Shown here piece after piece: positions 11,305 through 22,798 of a stretch of 64,000 bases of DNA. The position numbers were made by a program, and so were the translations under genes. The DNA comes from Lithodes maja (Eukaryota > Arthropoda > Malacostraca > Decapoda > Lithodidae): positions 1 through 64,000 of the forward strand of contig JBAKBP010007641.1 of the NCBI GenBank assembly GCA_037953745.1. Direction: 5' to 3'. Position 1 is the first letter of the stretch, and every line of letters begins with the position of its first letter. The notes under the pieces were generated by a model. That model had not been told where the DNA came from. It worked only from the letters and a program-made list of their open reading frames with translations, and did not search any database.

Positions 11305-13135
11305 GTGTCGTGTAATTTTAATCCCCACTAAATTTGGCTATTGCATGAGCGGAAAGGTGCATACTACACAGTCAAATATCCTGGTCGAAACGATCTCGAG
11401 AGTGAATGTAACCGCGGCAGAGGAGTTGGGAAGGGAGGATTCCCAACCTAGTGACCCAAAAATAACTGCCGAGTTCGACCTGGAACGACTGTGGAGATTG
11501 GATCACATAGGCATTAATCCTATGGAGACCGATTATGACTCGGAAATTGCGCTGAAGAAATTTGAAGAGTCTGTGAGCTACTGTACCTCAGCCAAGCAAT
11601 ACAAGGTTAGTTTACCCTAGAAGAACAGTGAGATGAGCCTGCCAATCAACTATGGATTGGCATTACAGCGTAAATTAACAAATGAACCGAGCACGCGCCA
11701 GGCGTATGACGATGGTTTTTGGAGTTATTAAGATAGGGGCTTCATTGAAAGTGTCGATGTAAAAGAACCGAGTAGGAAGGGAAGGGTTCACTATCTGGCC
11801 CATCATGGGGTGAGGAAAGACAGCGTCACCACACCAATATGGGTGGTGTATGACTGCTATGTCCACCAAGGTCAACAACCCCGTCTAAATGACTGCCTGC
11901 TGACAGGTCCGTCTTTGGTGTCGGATCTGTCCCAACATGTATTGCGGTTTAGGCTGGAGCAGTATGCATTTACTAGTGACATCGAGAAAGCATTCTTGAT
12001 GGTCAAACTAAAGGAGTAAGATAGAGATGTTACCCGCTTTCTTTGGTTCAAAGACATTAGCGAATCTGAAAGTCCGGTCGTAATCTACCTTTTTCGGGTC
12101 GTACACTTTGGTGCTACATGTTCACAGTTTTTGTTAAATGCCACAATAAAAAAACATCTATCAGATACTCATGAGGACACAAGTAAACTATCTCGTGGGT
12201 TATATATAGACAATTTGCAGGGTTCTAGCGATAGTCAGGATGATTTGTTACATACCTACTGGCAAGCACGTAGATTGTTTACAGAAGCACATTTATTTCT
12301 CCGCGAGTGGGTTACTAACAGTGAAGATCTTCAGAGTTTGATACAGTTGGACGGTTCGGCATCTCATAACCAGGAAAAGTCCAGGAATTTGGGGATGATC
12401 TGGCAACCTAAACAAGGCATACTAACTTTTCAAACAATGTGTTTTGCTCAGCAGACGGAAGCACACTCAAAAAGAAGTCTGTTGAGCAAAGTTGCGCAAT
12501 TTTTTTATCCTTTGGGTCTAGCATTCCCCGTTACCATAAGAGCTAGGATTCTGATGCAGGCAGTTTGGATACGCAAAATAGGATGGGATGACAGTTTGCC
12601 CGAGGACTTGAATGACCAAGGGACATTGTTGTTGAATGAGTATGACATCCTATGTACTAAACCTTTACCTCGTAAAGTGGCGGCGTTCAGTGACGTTACA
12701 TTACACACGTTTTGCGATGCTAGCGCCACGGCATACGGGGTAGCCGTATATGTCGTTACTTCATTTGGGGCACATTTAGTTACCGCCCGGGCCAAAGTAG
12801 CCCCAGTCAAAAAGGTAACTATCCCTAAAATGGAATTGACTGCCATGCTGCTATTAGCCCGTCTGGTGCAACATGTACGCACAGCATACGAGAGCGAGTT
12901 AAATATTAAAATCATTCACGTTTGGTGCGATAGTCAGGTCGCACTCAACTGGATACATAGCAAGAAGTCTCTGCCAGTTTATGTGCGGAATAGGGTAGAT
13001 GAGATTAGAGCCCTTTTTTCAGACGTTGCATATCATTATGTAAATACAAAAGACAACCCTAGTGATCTCATAACTAGGGGTATAATGGCTAGCCAGTTAG
13101 TGAAGTCCGACCAAATGAGCCACCGAGTCCAGTAA
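11305..13135 (+). pseudogene. BEL/Pao reverse transcriptase-RNase H
   Basis: The pieces read through several stops: a linker with LERLWRLDHIGI, the RT fingers (YDCYVHQGQQPRLNDCLLTG), motif A region (YAFTSDIEKAFLMV), motif C as LYIDNLQG, then the RNase H/A17 region with FCDASATAYGVAVY and VWCDSQVALNWI, ending in NTKDNPSDLITRG. Stops lie at about 11617, 11730 and 12017. YIDN rather than YVDD at the active site may be ordinary for some BEL/Pao lineages and is not by itself proof of decay. The last long open stretch is 12131-13135. Confidence 0.85.
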
Positions 13136-13188
13136 TAGAGTGGGCAAGATTCGGTGACTATAATAAACTAGTCAGAGTTGTCGCTTGG

Positions 13189-14345
13189 GTGTTGAGATAT
13201 ATATCCAATATCAAGCTTAATGTAATGGGCCAGCTCTGCAACAGGGGTCACAACATTGATGCTCGTGAATATAAAGCAGCTGAAGTAACTTTGATCAAGT
13301 GGGTTCAAGCAGAAACCTTTTCCAATGAATTAGAATCTTTGCAAAGCTCGAACAAGACATTAATGCCTAATTTAGTGCATCAATTGAGGTTGCACCTAGA
13401 TAATGACCTCATCAGGTGTGAGGGTCGCCTGAAGTGGTCGGGTGTAACGGACGGCACAAACCGTCCTATACTTATGCCAACAAGACATCACGTTACTGAT
13501 CTATTGATCATACGTGCACATAAAGAAGTAAAACACTACGGGGTATGTCATATTATAAAAAATTTGCTTCTCACATGGTGGATACCCAGAGTTCGACAAG
13601 TAGCTCGACGCATAGTAAGAAAGTGTGTAATATGCCAGAGATTAAAGGGTAAGCCATATGCAACTGGACCAGCTCCACCTCTACCTGAATCCTGTGTAAA
13701 GCACATCGAACCTTTCCAAGCTGTAGGGTTAGATTACACAGGGGCATTGAAAACGAGAGAGCATGAGAAGGTTTATATATTACTGTTTACCTGTGCAACG
13801 TCTCGAGCGGTACACCTAGAACTATGTGATAATATGTCTAGCGAAGCATTTATGCTGGCGTTTAGACGGTTTTGTGCCCGTCGTTCATTCCCTCAACTCA
13901 TTCTTAGCGACAATGCTCTACTTATATCCAGGCATCTAATTATCTAAAGGATATGAGCAGTAATCCTACAATCATCACTTTTATGGGAGAGAGGAAGTGC
14001 GAATGGAGGTTCATCCCAGTTAAGGCATCTTGGTTTGGTGGGATGTGGGAACGGTGTGTCGGCATAGTAAAGTCAGGACTCAGAGCGGTAGTAGGACGTG
14101 CTCTTTTAAAGAAGAGTGAGTTGACGACAGTCCTCACAGAGATAGAGGCAGTCATGAATGATCTTCCGCTCACATATGTGCACACCGACCTGCAAGAGCC
14201 ACTACCATTAACGCCAGCTCACTTGCTATATGGTAAACCATTGACTGCATTTCCATCTGATTTCCAATCCATAGTAGAGTTGAGGATCCCTCGTTGTACT
14301 CTGAGGCAGCGGTGTCTAAGCGATACCAGTATATATCGAGGGTAA
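13189..14345 (+). pseudogene. BEL/Pao integrase
   Basis: The HHCC zinc-binding module is visible (RAHKEVKHYGVCHI then CVICQRLKG), followed by the catalytic-core landmarks VGLDYTGAL and LILSDNALL. After a break at 13945-13955 the frame resumes with WGGMWERCVGIVKSGLR, which contains the catalytic Glu region, then LPLTYVHTD and the PLTPAHLLYGKPL stretch. It would insert element cDNA into the genome. The break lies within the core between the second Asp and the Glu, so it is non-functional. Confidence 0.85.
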
Positions 14346-14764
14346 TCAATGATTTTAGAAAAAGGTGGATTAATGAATATCTGCTAGCATTGAGGGAAAG
14401 GAGTGTTACACCCTCTGGTAGACCGACGGCACCTACTGTTGGTGAAGTCGTTTTGATTAAAGAAGATAGTCCTCATTTATACTGGAAATTGGGCCGCGTG
14501 TTGGAGGTATACAAGGGGGATGACTCTGTAGAGCGGGTGGTGCTATTGAAGACAGCCACTGGTACTACTGTTCGTCCTATCGCACGTGTTTGTACGCTTT
14601 GGAGCTCGATTCCACTTTACAATCGGAGACTCCACCTGTTATTGCTGGGTCCGAGGATTCTCAAGGTAACGACTCACCTCTTACTGATGGTGATCAATCT
14701 CGGACCGGAACGCATCCCAGACGCGCTGCTGCTGGCGCCGTCGACATGTGGCATCAGAAGATAG
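14294..14764 (+). pseudogene. BEL/Pao integrase C-terminal domain (DUF5641-like)
   Basis: Landmarks are RWINEYLLALRER, VGEVVLIKED, YWKLGRVLEVYKGDD and TTVRPIARVC, the barrel-like domain that ends BEL/Pao polyproteins. It overlaps the previous frame by about 50 bases, consistent with one frameshift. The polypurine tract follows. Confidence 0.8.
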
Positions 14765-14799
14765 CTTCTGGGCAACTTTAAGTTTGAGGTGGGGTTCAG

Positions 14800-14825
14800 A
14801 TATTTTTTGAGGGGGGAGTGTATAG
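14800..14825 (+). promoter_or_regulatory. BEL/Pao polypurine tract
   Basis: TTTTTTGAGGGGGGAG lies immediately before the 3' LTR, the expected position for the plus-strand primer. Confidence 0.7.
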
Positions 14826-16023
14826 TGTAAATACGATTGTGTACGACACTTTTTATGTTACCATACGTCTCTGTGACGTCACGGTCGTTCCCGCTGCACG
14901 GCGTAGGAAGAGTAGATCGTATATTATAAGATTATAAAAGGCCTAATATGCTATATATTAAAGCAATATTGACATGGTCTTATGTAGTATGTATGAATTT
15001 AACGTATATATTACTATAATTTATCGTATTGAGCAACATAGAATCGGTACGATAATTTTGGCCCTGGCGTATGCTACGGCAGCAAGGCAGAGAGCTGGAA
15101 AAAGCAGAGCCTTCACGACCACCAACCAGTTAACATCTAATTTTCGCCTTCAGTTGATCGAGCTTTTGTGCCTCTAATCACAATAAACTAACATCAATAC
15201 ATACATCTACACCATCACGACGCTCTCATCGACGCCATGACTGACTGACAGATAAGCATTGTATTCATGTCCATTCCCATATAATCATTTGATTCTTTCG
15301 TTCACTTGACTCAAGCCTCAGGGCCGAAGTCCCGCTTCCCCATTGTCCGCCATATTGGATAAAAGTTCTCCTTTGTCTCGTTGCCACGTGGAACTATTGG
15401 TGATTTAATTCCTGGATAATATTAACCCTTATAACCTTACTTTTTATATATTTTATTATGTGAGACCTTTGGATATGAGGAGGTCCGTGCCAGAGGGGCC
15501 AACTCGCCACGAGTATAGTTGTGAGTTATTGATGTTTAAAGTGGCGGAGGTAGTCACTCGTGTGTTGACTCTAACTCGGTTTGAGCGTGACTACTGAAGC
15601 ACGTCTCATACAGCGCCTGTGAGTGGTCGGGCGGGCGGCCATTTAATTCCCCACGTCGTAGCCGCGCTCTCATTGGCTGAGCGCGTTGGCGAGTTGGCCC
15701 CTCTGTCTACCCAGATTCACACCCATAAACGGTCTGCCAAACGGCAAAAACAAGGGATGCTCAACCCTATGTGCAGTTGCTATAAGGACGAAAGTCGGAT
15801 GTTTTTTTTTGCCAGATGATTCCCAAGAATTTCACAGAGCGGGAACCAGCTAGAGCGCTGTTTTTGAAAATGTGGCGAGTTGGCCCCTCTGGCACGGACC
15901 TCCTCATATAAATTAGCTTGTTTCAGATTTAATTCAATTTAGATATGGAGTAATTTAATTTAGATTGATTTTGTTTGAATTATTATAGCTTAGAAATATT
16001 TAACTTCCATTGATAGTATACCA
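14826..16023 (+). repeat. BEL/Pao 3' LTR, split by a MITE
   Basis: Homologous to 7630-8409 with scattered substitutions and small gaps; it also has TGACGTCA (14874-14881). It is longer than the 5' LTR because of the 429-bp insertion at 15477-15905. Confidence 0.85.
15477..15905. mobile_element. MITE with perfect 34-bp terminal inverted repeats
   Basis: Bases 15477-15510 and 15872-15905 are perfect inverted repeats beginning GAGGAGGTCCGTGCCAGAGG. ATAT flanks both sides (15473-15476 and 15906-15909), and the 5' LTR of the same BEL element carries the uninterrupted GGATATAAATTAGC site. Because ATAT is palindromic, the duplication could be TA, AT or ATAT, so the superfamily is undecided. The GC-richer interior holds no transposase. 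Confidence 0.95.
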
Positions 16024-16202
16024 AATATACTAACATTATTTGTGTTTAAATAGCTGGCGTATAATACAACAATAAAGAGCTTTCAAGTATTCACTTCATG
16101 TAATTGAATTATTATGATTATTTTAGTTGTTTTCATTATCTATATTATGATTAATAGTGACACGATATATAACTTCTCTGTCATGGGCAAATTAACCTTC
16201 AA

Positions 16203-16583
16203 TTATTTGATATTACCTTATGTAGCCTATTGTATATTATTTGATATTACCTTATGTAGCCTATTGTATATTATTTGATATTACCTTATGTAGCCTATTG
16301 TATATTATTTGATATTACCTTATGTAGCCTATTGTATATTATTTGATATTACCTTATATAGCCTATTGTATATTATTTGATATTACCTTATGTAGCCTAT
16401 TGTATATTATTTGATATTACCTTATGTAGCCTATTGTATATTATTTGATATTACCTTATGTAGCCTATTGTATATTATTTGATATTACCTTATGTAGCCT
16501 TTTGTATATCATTTGATATTACCTTATGTAGCCTATTGTATATTATTTGATATTACCTTATGTAGCCTATTGTATATTATTTA
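16203..16583. repeat. 34-bp tandem repeat, about 11 units
   Basis: The unit starts TTATTTGATATTACCTTATG and continues TAGCCTATTGTATA. About eleven head-to-tail copies are nearly identical, with single changes (for example TATA for TGTA in one unit, and TTTTGTATATC in a late one). High identity points to recent amplification. No coding role is evident. Confidence 0.95.
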
Positions 16584-17664
16584 TTCAGTTTTAGTAACAT
16601 CGAGGCCATGTGTTGCTGAAACCCGATCCTCACAACCATTTTTAATAACGGAAATTGAGACAATGATTCCCGGTGTAGTGGACATTTTGTGTTTATGAAT
16701 TGTGATGGCAAGCCAGTATCGAAGATCTGATGCCCTGGGACATATTTTCTGTGACATGAAGGGAAAGTGAAAACCCTCAAATGCTTATGGTTATGGCCCT
16801 ATGTATCGCTTTTCATAAGCTTATTACCCACAATTTTCATGTGACCTTCTAGGAATTGGATCGTTCCAAGCTAATATTCCAAGAAATGGGACACTAAAAG
16901 GTCGTCATTACACGCCAGCCGTGCACTTCCCTACTTCATGAAACTACATAAGTTGACTTTTATAACCTCTGAACTGGGAGAGGTCAATCTGGTTAAATCG
17001 CTATGTTTATTGACACCAAGTCCATAATTACAAGATTTCAAAATTAAATAACATTTAAAATTGTTAATCTTTATAAGGATAATTGCCACTAATATATGCG
17101 TAATAAAAAGGAAAATATAGAGAACATTTATTGAAGAAACCGCATATATTAAGGTGTTTCTTTTCTTTAATGTATATAACTAATTAACTTCGTTGGCGAC
17201 TTTACCATATATTAATAATTATATAATTCCTATTAGTTTGTTGTCACTACAGGTGACATTTGAATCCTTTGCCGATCATTTGTTCACATTCTGATACATC
17301 CGTTGATAATGGTGTGGGCCACAACAATGTTTAAAAGTTAAAGATTTATGCATGCATGAAGAAATTATCTGTTTTGGAATTCCTTGTTAGTTTTATATTT
17401 CACATTCTCTCCAGAGTAATATATACATCTAACCATAATATTTGTCTTCATTACTGACATATTACTTGGCCCTTTTAATGTTATGTTCACCACATCGCTC
17501 CCCAAATGTGTACACATATGTAATACCACTTAACCTACGTTAGGTTGTTTATTGTTACGTATGGCGTACATATCTCCAGGGAAGGACAACATAACTTTCA
17601 CCAACGTTACAACTTCAGACTGCATTGTATTGTATTGCTATAGTTTCTTCGTGGAATCATTTAC
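16584..17664. other. Unannotated AT-rich interval
   Basis: No coding, RNA-gene or repeat feature that I can support. Confidence 0.5.
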
Positions 17665-17805
17665 AATCTGGTGGTGTAATGGATAGAGTGTTTAAAATAT
17701 GTGCGTGATAACCCAGGTTCGAATCTCGGTGGACCACATATATGCTTTCATTAATTTCATTGGAGGTGTTTGGCGTTGTGGTGAAATTAATACAAATATA
17801 GATTA
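17665..17805 (+). mobile_element. tRNA-derived SINE
   Basis: The A box TGGTGTAATGG (about 17671-17681) fits the Pol III consensus. The B box GGTTCGAATCT (about 17717-17727) is one base from consensus. The tRNA-like part is followed by a body shared with the copy at 5735-5835. A functional tRNA is unlikely because the arms do not pair fully. Confidence 0.6.
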
Positions 17806-18267
17806 CTGGAACCTGACGTTATGGCTAACAAAGAACATATCGCTGAAAAAATGTATAATTGTAAAATAATCACGTAAAAGTGCAAAACATCAGTTAGGTA
17901 TGAGCTAGTATAACTGCAAATTAACCCAATTCAGGGTTAATCAATAATGGAACATTAATGCTAAGCACATTAATTTTGTGGTATGCACTGGAACTTTCGA
18001 ATTGATATTGCATTTGATTATTTGACACCGAATACATAACCACACATATTTTTTACAGTGCGCATATTATGAGTCAGAGGTGTTGTTCCTTACCTGAGTC
18101 CATAAGTGGCTTTCATTATTAGTCCCTCTAATGCGGTGACGCCGTTTTCATAATATTATATAATGGCGACTTTGTCCGAATTTCAGAAAGCCTGTGAATC
18201 TCTAAAGGTTATTGCTTAATTATTTATCTTATAGAGGCTTGTGCTTAGATGAATAAGCTCGTCTAAC

Positions 18268-19320
18268 TTTGTTCTTCTATGTGGATGAGGGAGACGAGTG
18301 CCTCCCCTAGAGTTGAAAGAGTGACAGGGCCAAAATCAAGGAACGCTCGAGCTAAAATGCCTGGACACACGGATTTTGAAGCAATTTAAGTCATAGGGTG
18401 AGGGAAAGATGGATTCAGGGAGAGAGTTCTAGAGCTCAGCTGTTGAATAGAAGAACGGTTGGGTGGGAGAGTTGCACAGAGTGGGATGGGATTGTGTTGC
18501 AAGACGGGTTCTACATACTCCATGTAGAGGAGGTGGTATACACTGAGAGAGCTCTGAGGAACACTGATTATTGTAATAGCGGTAAAATGGCGAGAGAGAT
18601 GCAATATTGCGGCGAAGAGAGATATATTGCAGAGAGTCCGTGAGTGGACGAGAGTTAATCACACAAAAGGCTTTATTTTCTACTTTGTCAAGAACTGCTG
18701 TGTGAGAGGATCCTCTCGACACATACGAACAATACTCAATACAAGGACACACTACTGTGCCCCTGTACAGAACAAGAAGCTGTGCAGGGATAAAGAACCC
18801 CAGGACGCGGTTGAACACACCCAGCTTCTAGGAAGCTGTTTTAGCAAGGGTGGTAATATGGTCTTTCCAAGTGAAATCAGAAGAAAAGGAGACACCGAGA
18901 ATACTGAGAGAAGATGAAGGATTTATTTGCGTATTGTTGAAGTATAAGGGATAAACCTGCAGGAGTTCTTGACGGGTAGATAAATGGAGAAATTCAGTTT
19001 TGGAAGCATTGAAAGCAACAAGATTTTCTCTGCCCCAAACGGAAATGGTTGATAGGTCAGAAGATAAGAGTTAAATGGCATCATCACATGATATTTTGAG
19101 TGATTACTTCCTAAGGGGTTCTGAAAAATAAGATGAACAGTGTAAGGTAGAGTCATCAGTACATGTATGGATAGGACTGGAGGTACAGTTGAGAAGATCA
19201 TTAATGACTATTAGACAGATAATAGGTAGAGAGCAACCTTGCGCTCTGCACTTTGTGTTGTGACATCCTTCCGTTGCATAGGTCAAAGCTTTGTGTCGAC
19301 GCAAACATAGCACCTCCTCC
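18268..19320 (-). pseudogene. Jockey-type LINE, 3' half of ORF2 plus 3' UTR (reverse)
   Basis: Reading the minus strand from 19320: VINDLLNCTSSPIH and a YADDS-equivalent (CTDDSTLH), then KLNFSIYLP, then the C-terminal thumb-like region (LYRGTVVCPCIEYCSYV, VLDKVENKAFCVI, LRRNIASLSPFYRYY, FYSTAELWNSLPE). The 3' UTR follows (about 18268-18400). Several frameshifts are present. Related copies lie at 32780-34630, 39290-39700, 57300-57415, 58955-59310 and 60445-60850, so this is one of the commonest LINEs here. Assignment to the Jockey superfamily is by resemblance of the RT and C-terminus. Confidence 0.75.
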
Positions 19321-19460
19321 GAGTCCGCCCCCTGCCCCTGGATCACTTCTAGGTGGTGGCGGGATCTCCTGGATAATGTGTCGACTCATGTAGTCCCAAA
19401 GAAGGGTGATTAACCTTAGGTAGTTCTGCCTTTTGTCTCCGTCATTATAGAAACAACAAT

Positions 19461-19463
19461 AGA

Positions 19464-19541
<78 letters not shown>
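19461..19541. repeat. (TA)n microsatellite
   Basis: About 80 bases of pure TA repeat. Confidence 0.95.
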
Positions 19542-19544
<3 letters not shown>

Positions 19545-19736
19545 ATACTCTAGCTCTAATTGTACCTAGTTGAACTTTTGTTAAGTTGATTAGATAAATT
19601 ACAGACTCATAGTATTGTTAGATAGTATAATACAGGGATTGAATACCTAAGCAAATAGTGTTGATAGTCTATGTAAGTGCAGTTATCTGCTCAACAGGTG
19701 GCATTGTGTGTGTGTGTAAGAGTGAGAGTCAGAGTG

Positions 19737-19880
19737 TAGGGGGTGAGACAGTGAAGCACGGGAACGAGGTGTCTTCAGAGATGGGGTCACTTCGGGCTGT
19801 GAGTGAGCACCGTGCCTCATGTGAAGGCAAGATGGCAGGTGCTCGTTGTACTCTACGTGCTTCACATGTTTCACTCCCTA
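19737..19880. mobile_element. Short MITE, TAGGGGGTGAGACA inverted repeats, copy 1
   Basis: The left end is TAGGGGGTGAGACAGTGAAG; the right end GTGCTTCACATGTTTCACTC-CCTA is its imperfect inverted complement. The ends fall at TA. A second copy is at 32346-32498. Sequence outside the inverted repeats is also shared between the two loci, so it may be part of a larger repeat. Confidence 0.6.
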
Positions 19881-20270
19881 GACTGGAACAAGACCTCACA
19901 GGCTTCACTGCTCATTGTGCAGCTGTGAATGTCCAGGCTCTCAGCCTATGCCCGAGAGGGAGTAAGTTGGAATATAGAAAAAAAAAAAAAAAAAAAATCA
20001 GGTACAGTAGTTGTACTATCCTAGTAATAGGCCTAATCATTTTTTTCCAGGTAGATTATAAATATATTTTTGTATATTGTGACATCACTGTATATATTAA
20101 ATACTGTTTTCTAGTTTCTCACTAGGCTAATTTAAACCTCTCCCACACACTTGCTTGTTTTTCTCTAGTAAATTTTGTGATATTTTGTCTACTCTATTTG
20201 TGATTTTCTGGCTTTAATGTTGTCATACTGCTAACGTCAATTTTTGTGATTTTCGGGCATTAGCCCTTAA

Positions 20271-20721
20271 CCGACGGTGACCGTCATATGATGGGAGAGA
20301 GAATATTGGCCACCCCTGCGGTGCCCTTCATATGAAGGGTACCATTTTGAGTACGTTATGAGCTCTGAGAGAGAGTCCGCACGTTGGGAGGACGATAGGT
20401 AGGCTCTGACCGCTCCGGACCACCACTGGGCCATGTCTGGGACCACCGCCGTCTCCCCACCAACGCTGGACTCGCGAGACTAGGGAAAAAACACAAAAAT
20501 TACCTTATTTAAGGGTATTTTTACCTCTGGTTACGCGATTGCTACGAGATAATTCAGGTGTCATTGGAAAGCTCTATTATCGCCCTTTCAAGGATATATA
20601 ATTGTATTACGCTCTGGCTCTTGTTTGGGCATGAAAAGGAGCATGGAATGAAGCTCACTTTCGGTAAATATACCCACTCAGCAAAAAGGTCATGTCAACA
20701 AGCATGCCCGCTCTTTGGGAG
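20271..20721. mobile_element. TTAA-flanked MITE, family C copy 1
   Basis: Flanked by TTAA at 20267-20270 and 20722-20725. It is homologous to 34075-34549: both share GAGAGAATA.TGGCCACCCCTGCGGTGCC, GGGAGGACGATAGG and GGTGTCATTGGAAAG..TCTATTATCGCCC. Terminal inverted repeats are weak (CCGACGG against a CCGCTCTTTGGG end). The TTAA target suggests piggyBac-type mobilisation. No transposase. Confidence 0.7.
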
Positions 20722-20725
20722 TTAA

Positions 20726-21152
20726 CCCCTCGAGTACCAGCGACGCACGTTATGCGTCGGCAATGTATGTAACGCTAAACCCCAGCGCCGCATAGGGTGC
20801 GTCACGGTTAATTACTCCGGGCCTATGGCACCTAGAGGCCTCAGATTTATATGGGAACTGCATAAGTATCCTCCGCAACAATGCCGATAGTTGAAGACTC
20901 TCAAAGTCCAGCCGTGTGCGCGTGAGTGCGCATATACGTGTTTTTGCCAGTTTTGGCCTACCCATTTCCCCATGTTAATTCAGACTTTCAGGCGCCACAT
21001 AGGACCCCTTAATGACCTAGGGGATCGTTTTTTTTTGTGGTTTTCCCTTCATTTCTAACCCATTCCAGGTGTTTTCTGGAGAAATAATTTTTTTTGGACA
21101 ACCGCCGGTCCTGGAATGTACATTTATATTATATTGCCTGGTGCTCAGTGGG
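20726..21152. mobile_element. TTAA-flanked MITE, family B copy 1
   Basis: It begins CCCCTCGAGTACC and ends GGTGCTCAGTGGG, imperfect inverted repeats, between TTAA at 20722-20725 (shared with the preceding MITE) and 21153-21156. It is homologous to 58349-58786 across its length (CAGCGACGC, GCGTCGGC.ATGTATGTAACG, GAAAACTCTCAAAGTC-like block, TTTTCCTTCATT.CTAACCCATTC). Confidence 0.8.
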
Positions 21153-21699
21153 TTAATTGTGTCCCATTGCTAACATATTATTATTGTGATTTTCAGGCAT
21201 CAATTGTATCATATTGCTAACATGTTACGCTATCACCCCTGGTGGCCTATTTCTGCGTATTTCAAATGTTTTCTTTTTGGTTATGCTATCACCCCTGGAG
21301 GAAGCACAGAACAAGATGAACACCCTCACCATGAAGGTTGAATCTCTCCAGGAATTCATAGCACTCAACGTAGGAGTGTCAACAACTTCCGAAATCAGCA
21401 TTTCAACACCAACTTCCAACAGCCTGACGCCTACACCACCGACCCCAATGGAACCACCGGTTGCGGAATAACCAAATAACAAATTGGCTCTCCCTCAGGA
21501 CAAATTCTGTGTCGTGAGGAACAACGTTCGGCATTAGACAAGGAAAATCATCCCAATTATCGAGTGCCACAACCGCTTTCAGATTATATCGGAATCAGAC
21601 GATGAAGAAGAAACAGATCAAATTCGGCTAGTAGGCAACTCGATGGTCCGTGGCCAACTAACGGAGTTCTGCAGTGAATATAAGTAATCGTTTTTTATA

Positions 21700-22798
21700 T
21701 TGATCCACAGACATAGACAACTTCACGATCTTTACATATTTTATAATCTGCAATGTTTGAAATATCTACTCCTAATCAATTAGAACCATAATCAATATGC
21801 CTCGTTTGGGTCAGTAGGCCTGGTGCAGATTTCCGTGTCCAGTTATACAACTTGAAGTAATTTACATCCTTCAAAAATAAGCAACATACTGTAGTTGCAG
21901 TCAACCATAAAAGGGGCTCAATTGTGTTCATTGTTAAATCTAATGTTTTCAATTTCCATGGAACTTTAATACAGGTACTTAGCTTGCCATTAATAGTATA
22001 AAATAGTCTCAAAAGCTACCATCCTTTCTTTAAGGTATAATTTGTAATAATTTGTGAATTTATTCATATTCAAGTATGTGTTATGTGTCTTAGTCTCCTC
22101 CCTAGACCTATATTTAGCATTAACAAAACACTTAAAATATCCCAAGACCACCCTTCGAGATGCACTTTTTTTCGGTAGAATAATGTCCCAGTCGAAAGTC
22201 TGTTTTCCTAAATTACTGGCTTGCTATTGCTCCCCAGGAAAACACATTGTCACGTAAATGGATACAAGATCTTAAAATCGCCAAACTAATAAGGCGAACA
22301 TCTAAAAATCTCAAAAATAATTGGACTACGCATAAAGGTGAAAAGGGTCCAGAAAAAGAAACAACCCTTAAGTGGGCCTTGGAATCTTTGCGGTTGCCTA
22401 TTGCGTCACGAGCTTGCTAGCCAATCAACGCCCTCTTGTCCTCACATCTGTTTTCTGTCATCAGTTTCCACTACTCGCCACAAAAATAATCATGGCCAAT
22501 TTATATGATCATGTTTATTATAAGAACTTGACGTTTATTTATGTAACTATTGTTAACCATTATTATTTTGTAAAATACCAATTGAATCATTGATTTGTTA
22601 TTGAAATTAACCATTACTATTATATTTCATACAATTCCACCATCGATCATCATAACATTCTCGCAATTTCATGTTGATTATTATATATGAACTTCATGGA
22701 ATAGCGATTTAGAACAATATATAGAACATAAATGAGATATCTATGTGTTATATTAAGAATATCATTATAATATATATATATATATATATTATATATAT
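21700..22798. other. Unannotated AT-rich interval
   Basis: No supported gene. It ends in a (TA)n tract (about 22770-22798) that is the insertion target of the following LTR element. Confidence 0.5.

Larger units (their letters stand above)
7630..16023 (+). mobile_element. BEL/Pao LTR retrotransposon, degraded, with two later insertions
   Basis: Two homologous LTRs flank gag, a zinc-finger/protease region, RT-RNase H, integrase and the C-terminal domain, in the order typical of BEL/Pao. The copy is old: LTRs differ at many positions and each coding domain has stops or frameshifts. Two younger insertions sit in it, a reverse RTE fragment (10479-11293) and a MITE in the 3' LTR (15477-15905). 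I could not identify a convincing target-site duplication at the outer ends, so the LTR starts are uncertain by several bases. Confidence 0.85.
20150..21690 (+). mobile_element. CR1-type LINE 5' end with ORF1 fragment, split by two MITEs
   Basis: With 20271-21152 set aside, the stretch has a repeated leader motif (TTGTGATTTTC..GGCATTA..TCATATTGCTAAC at about 20190-20267 and 21156-21225). After it, 21290-21471 encodes a coiled segment (SPLEEAQNKMNTLTMKVESL) and a Thr/Pro-rich stretch. In another frame, about 21600-21690 encodes SDDEEET..RLVGNSMVRGQLTEFC, resembling the GDS region of the esterase-type ORF1 of CR1 elements, with Asn in place of Asp. Degraded; assignment is tentative. Confidence 0.45.

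Noticed and set aside
12185..12240. YIDN at the BEL RT active site as an inactivating mutation
   Set aside because: Some BEL/Pao lineages appear to use YVDN-type motifs; stops elsewhere are better evidence of decay.
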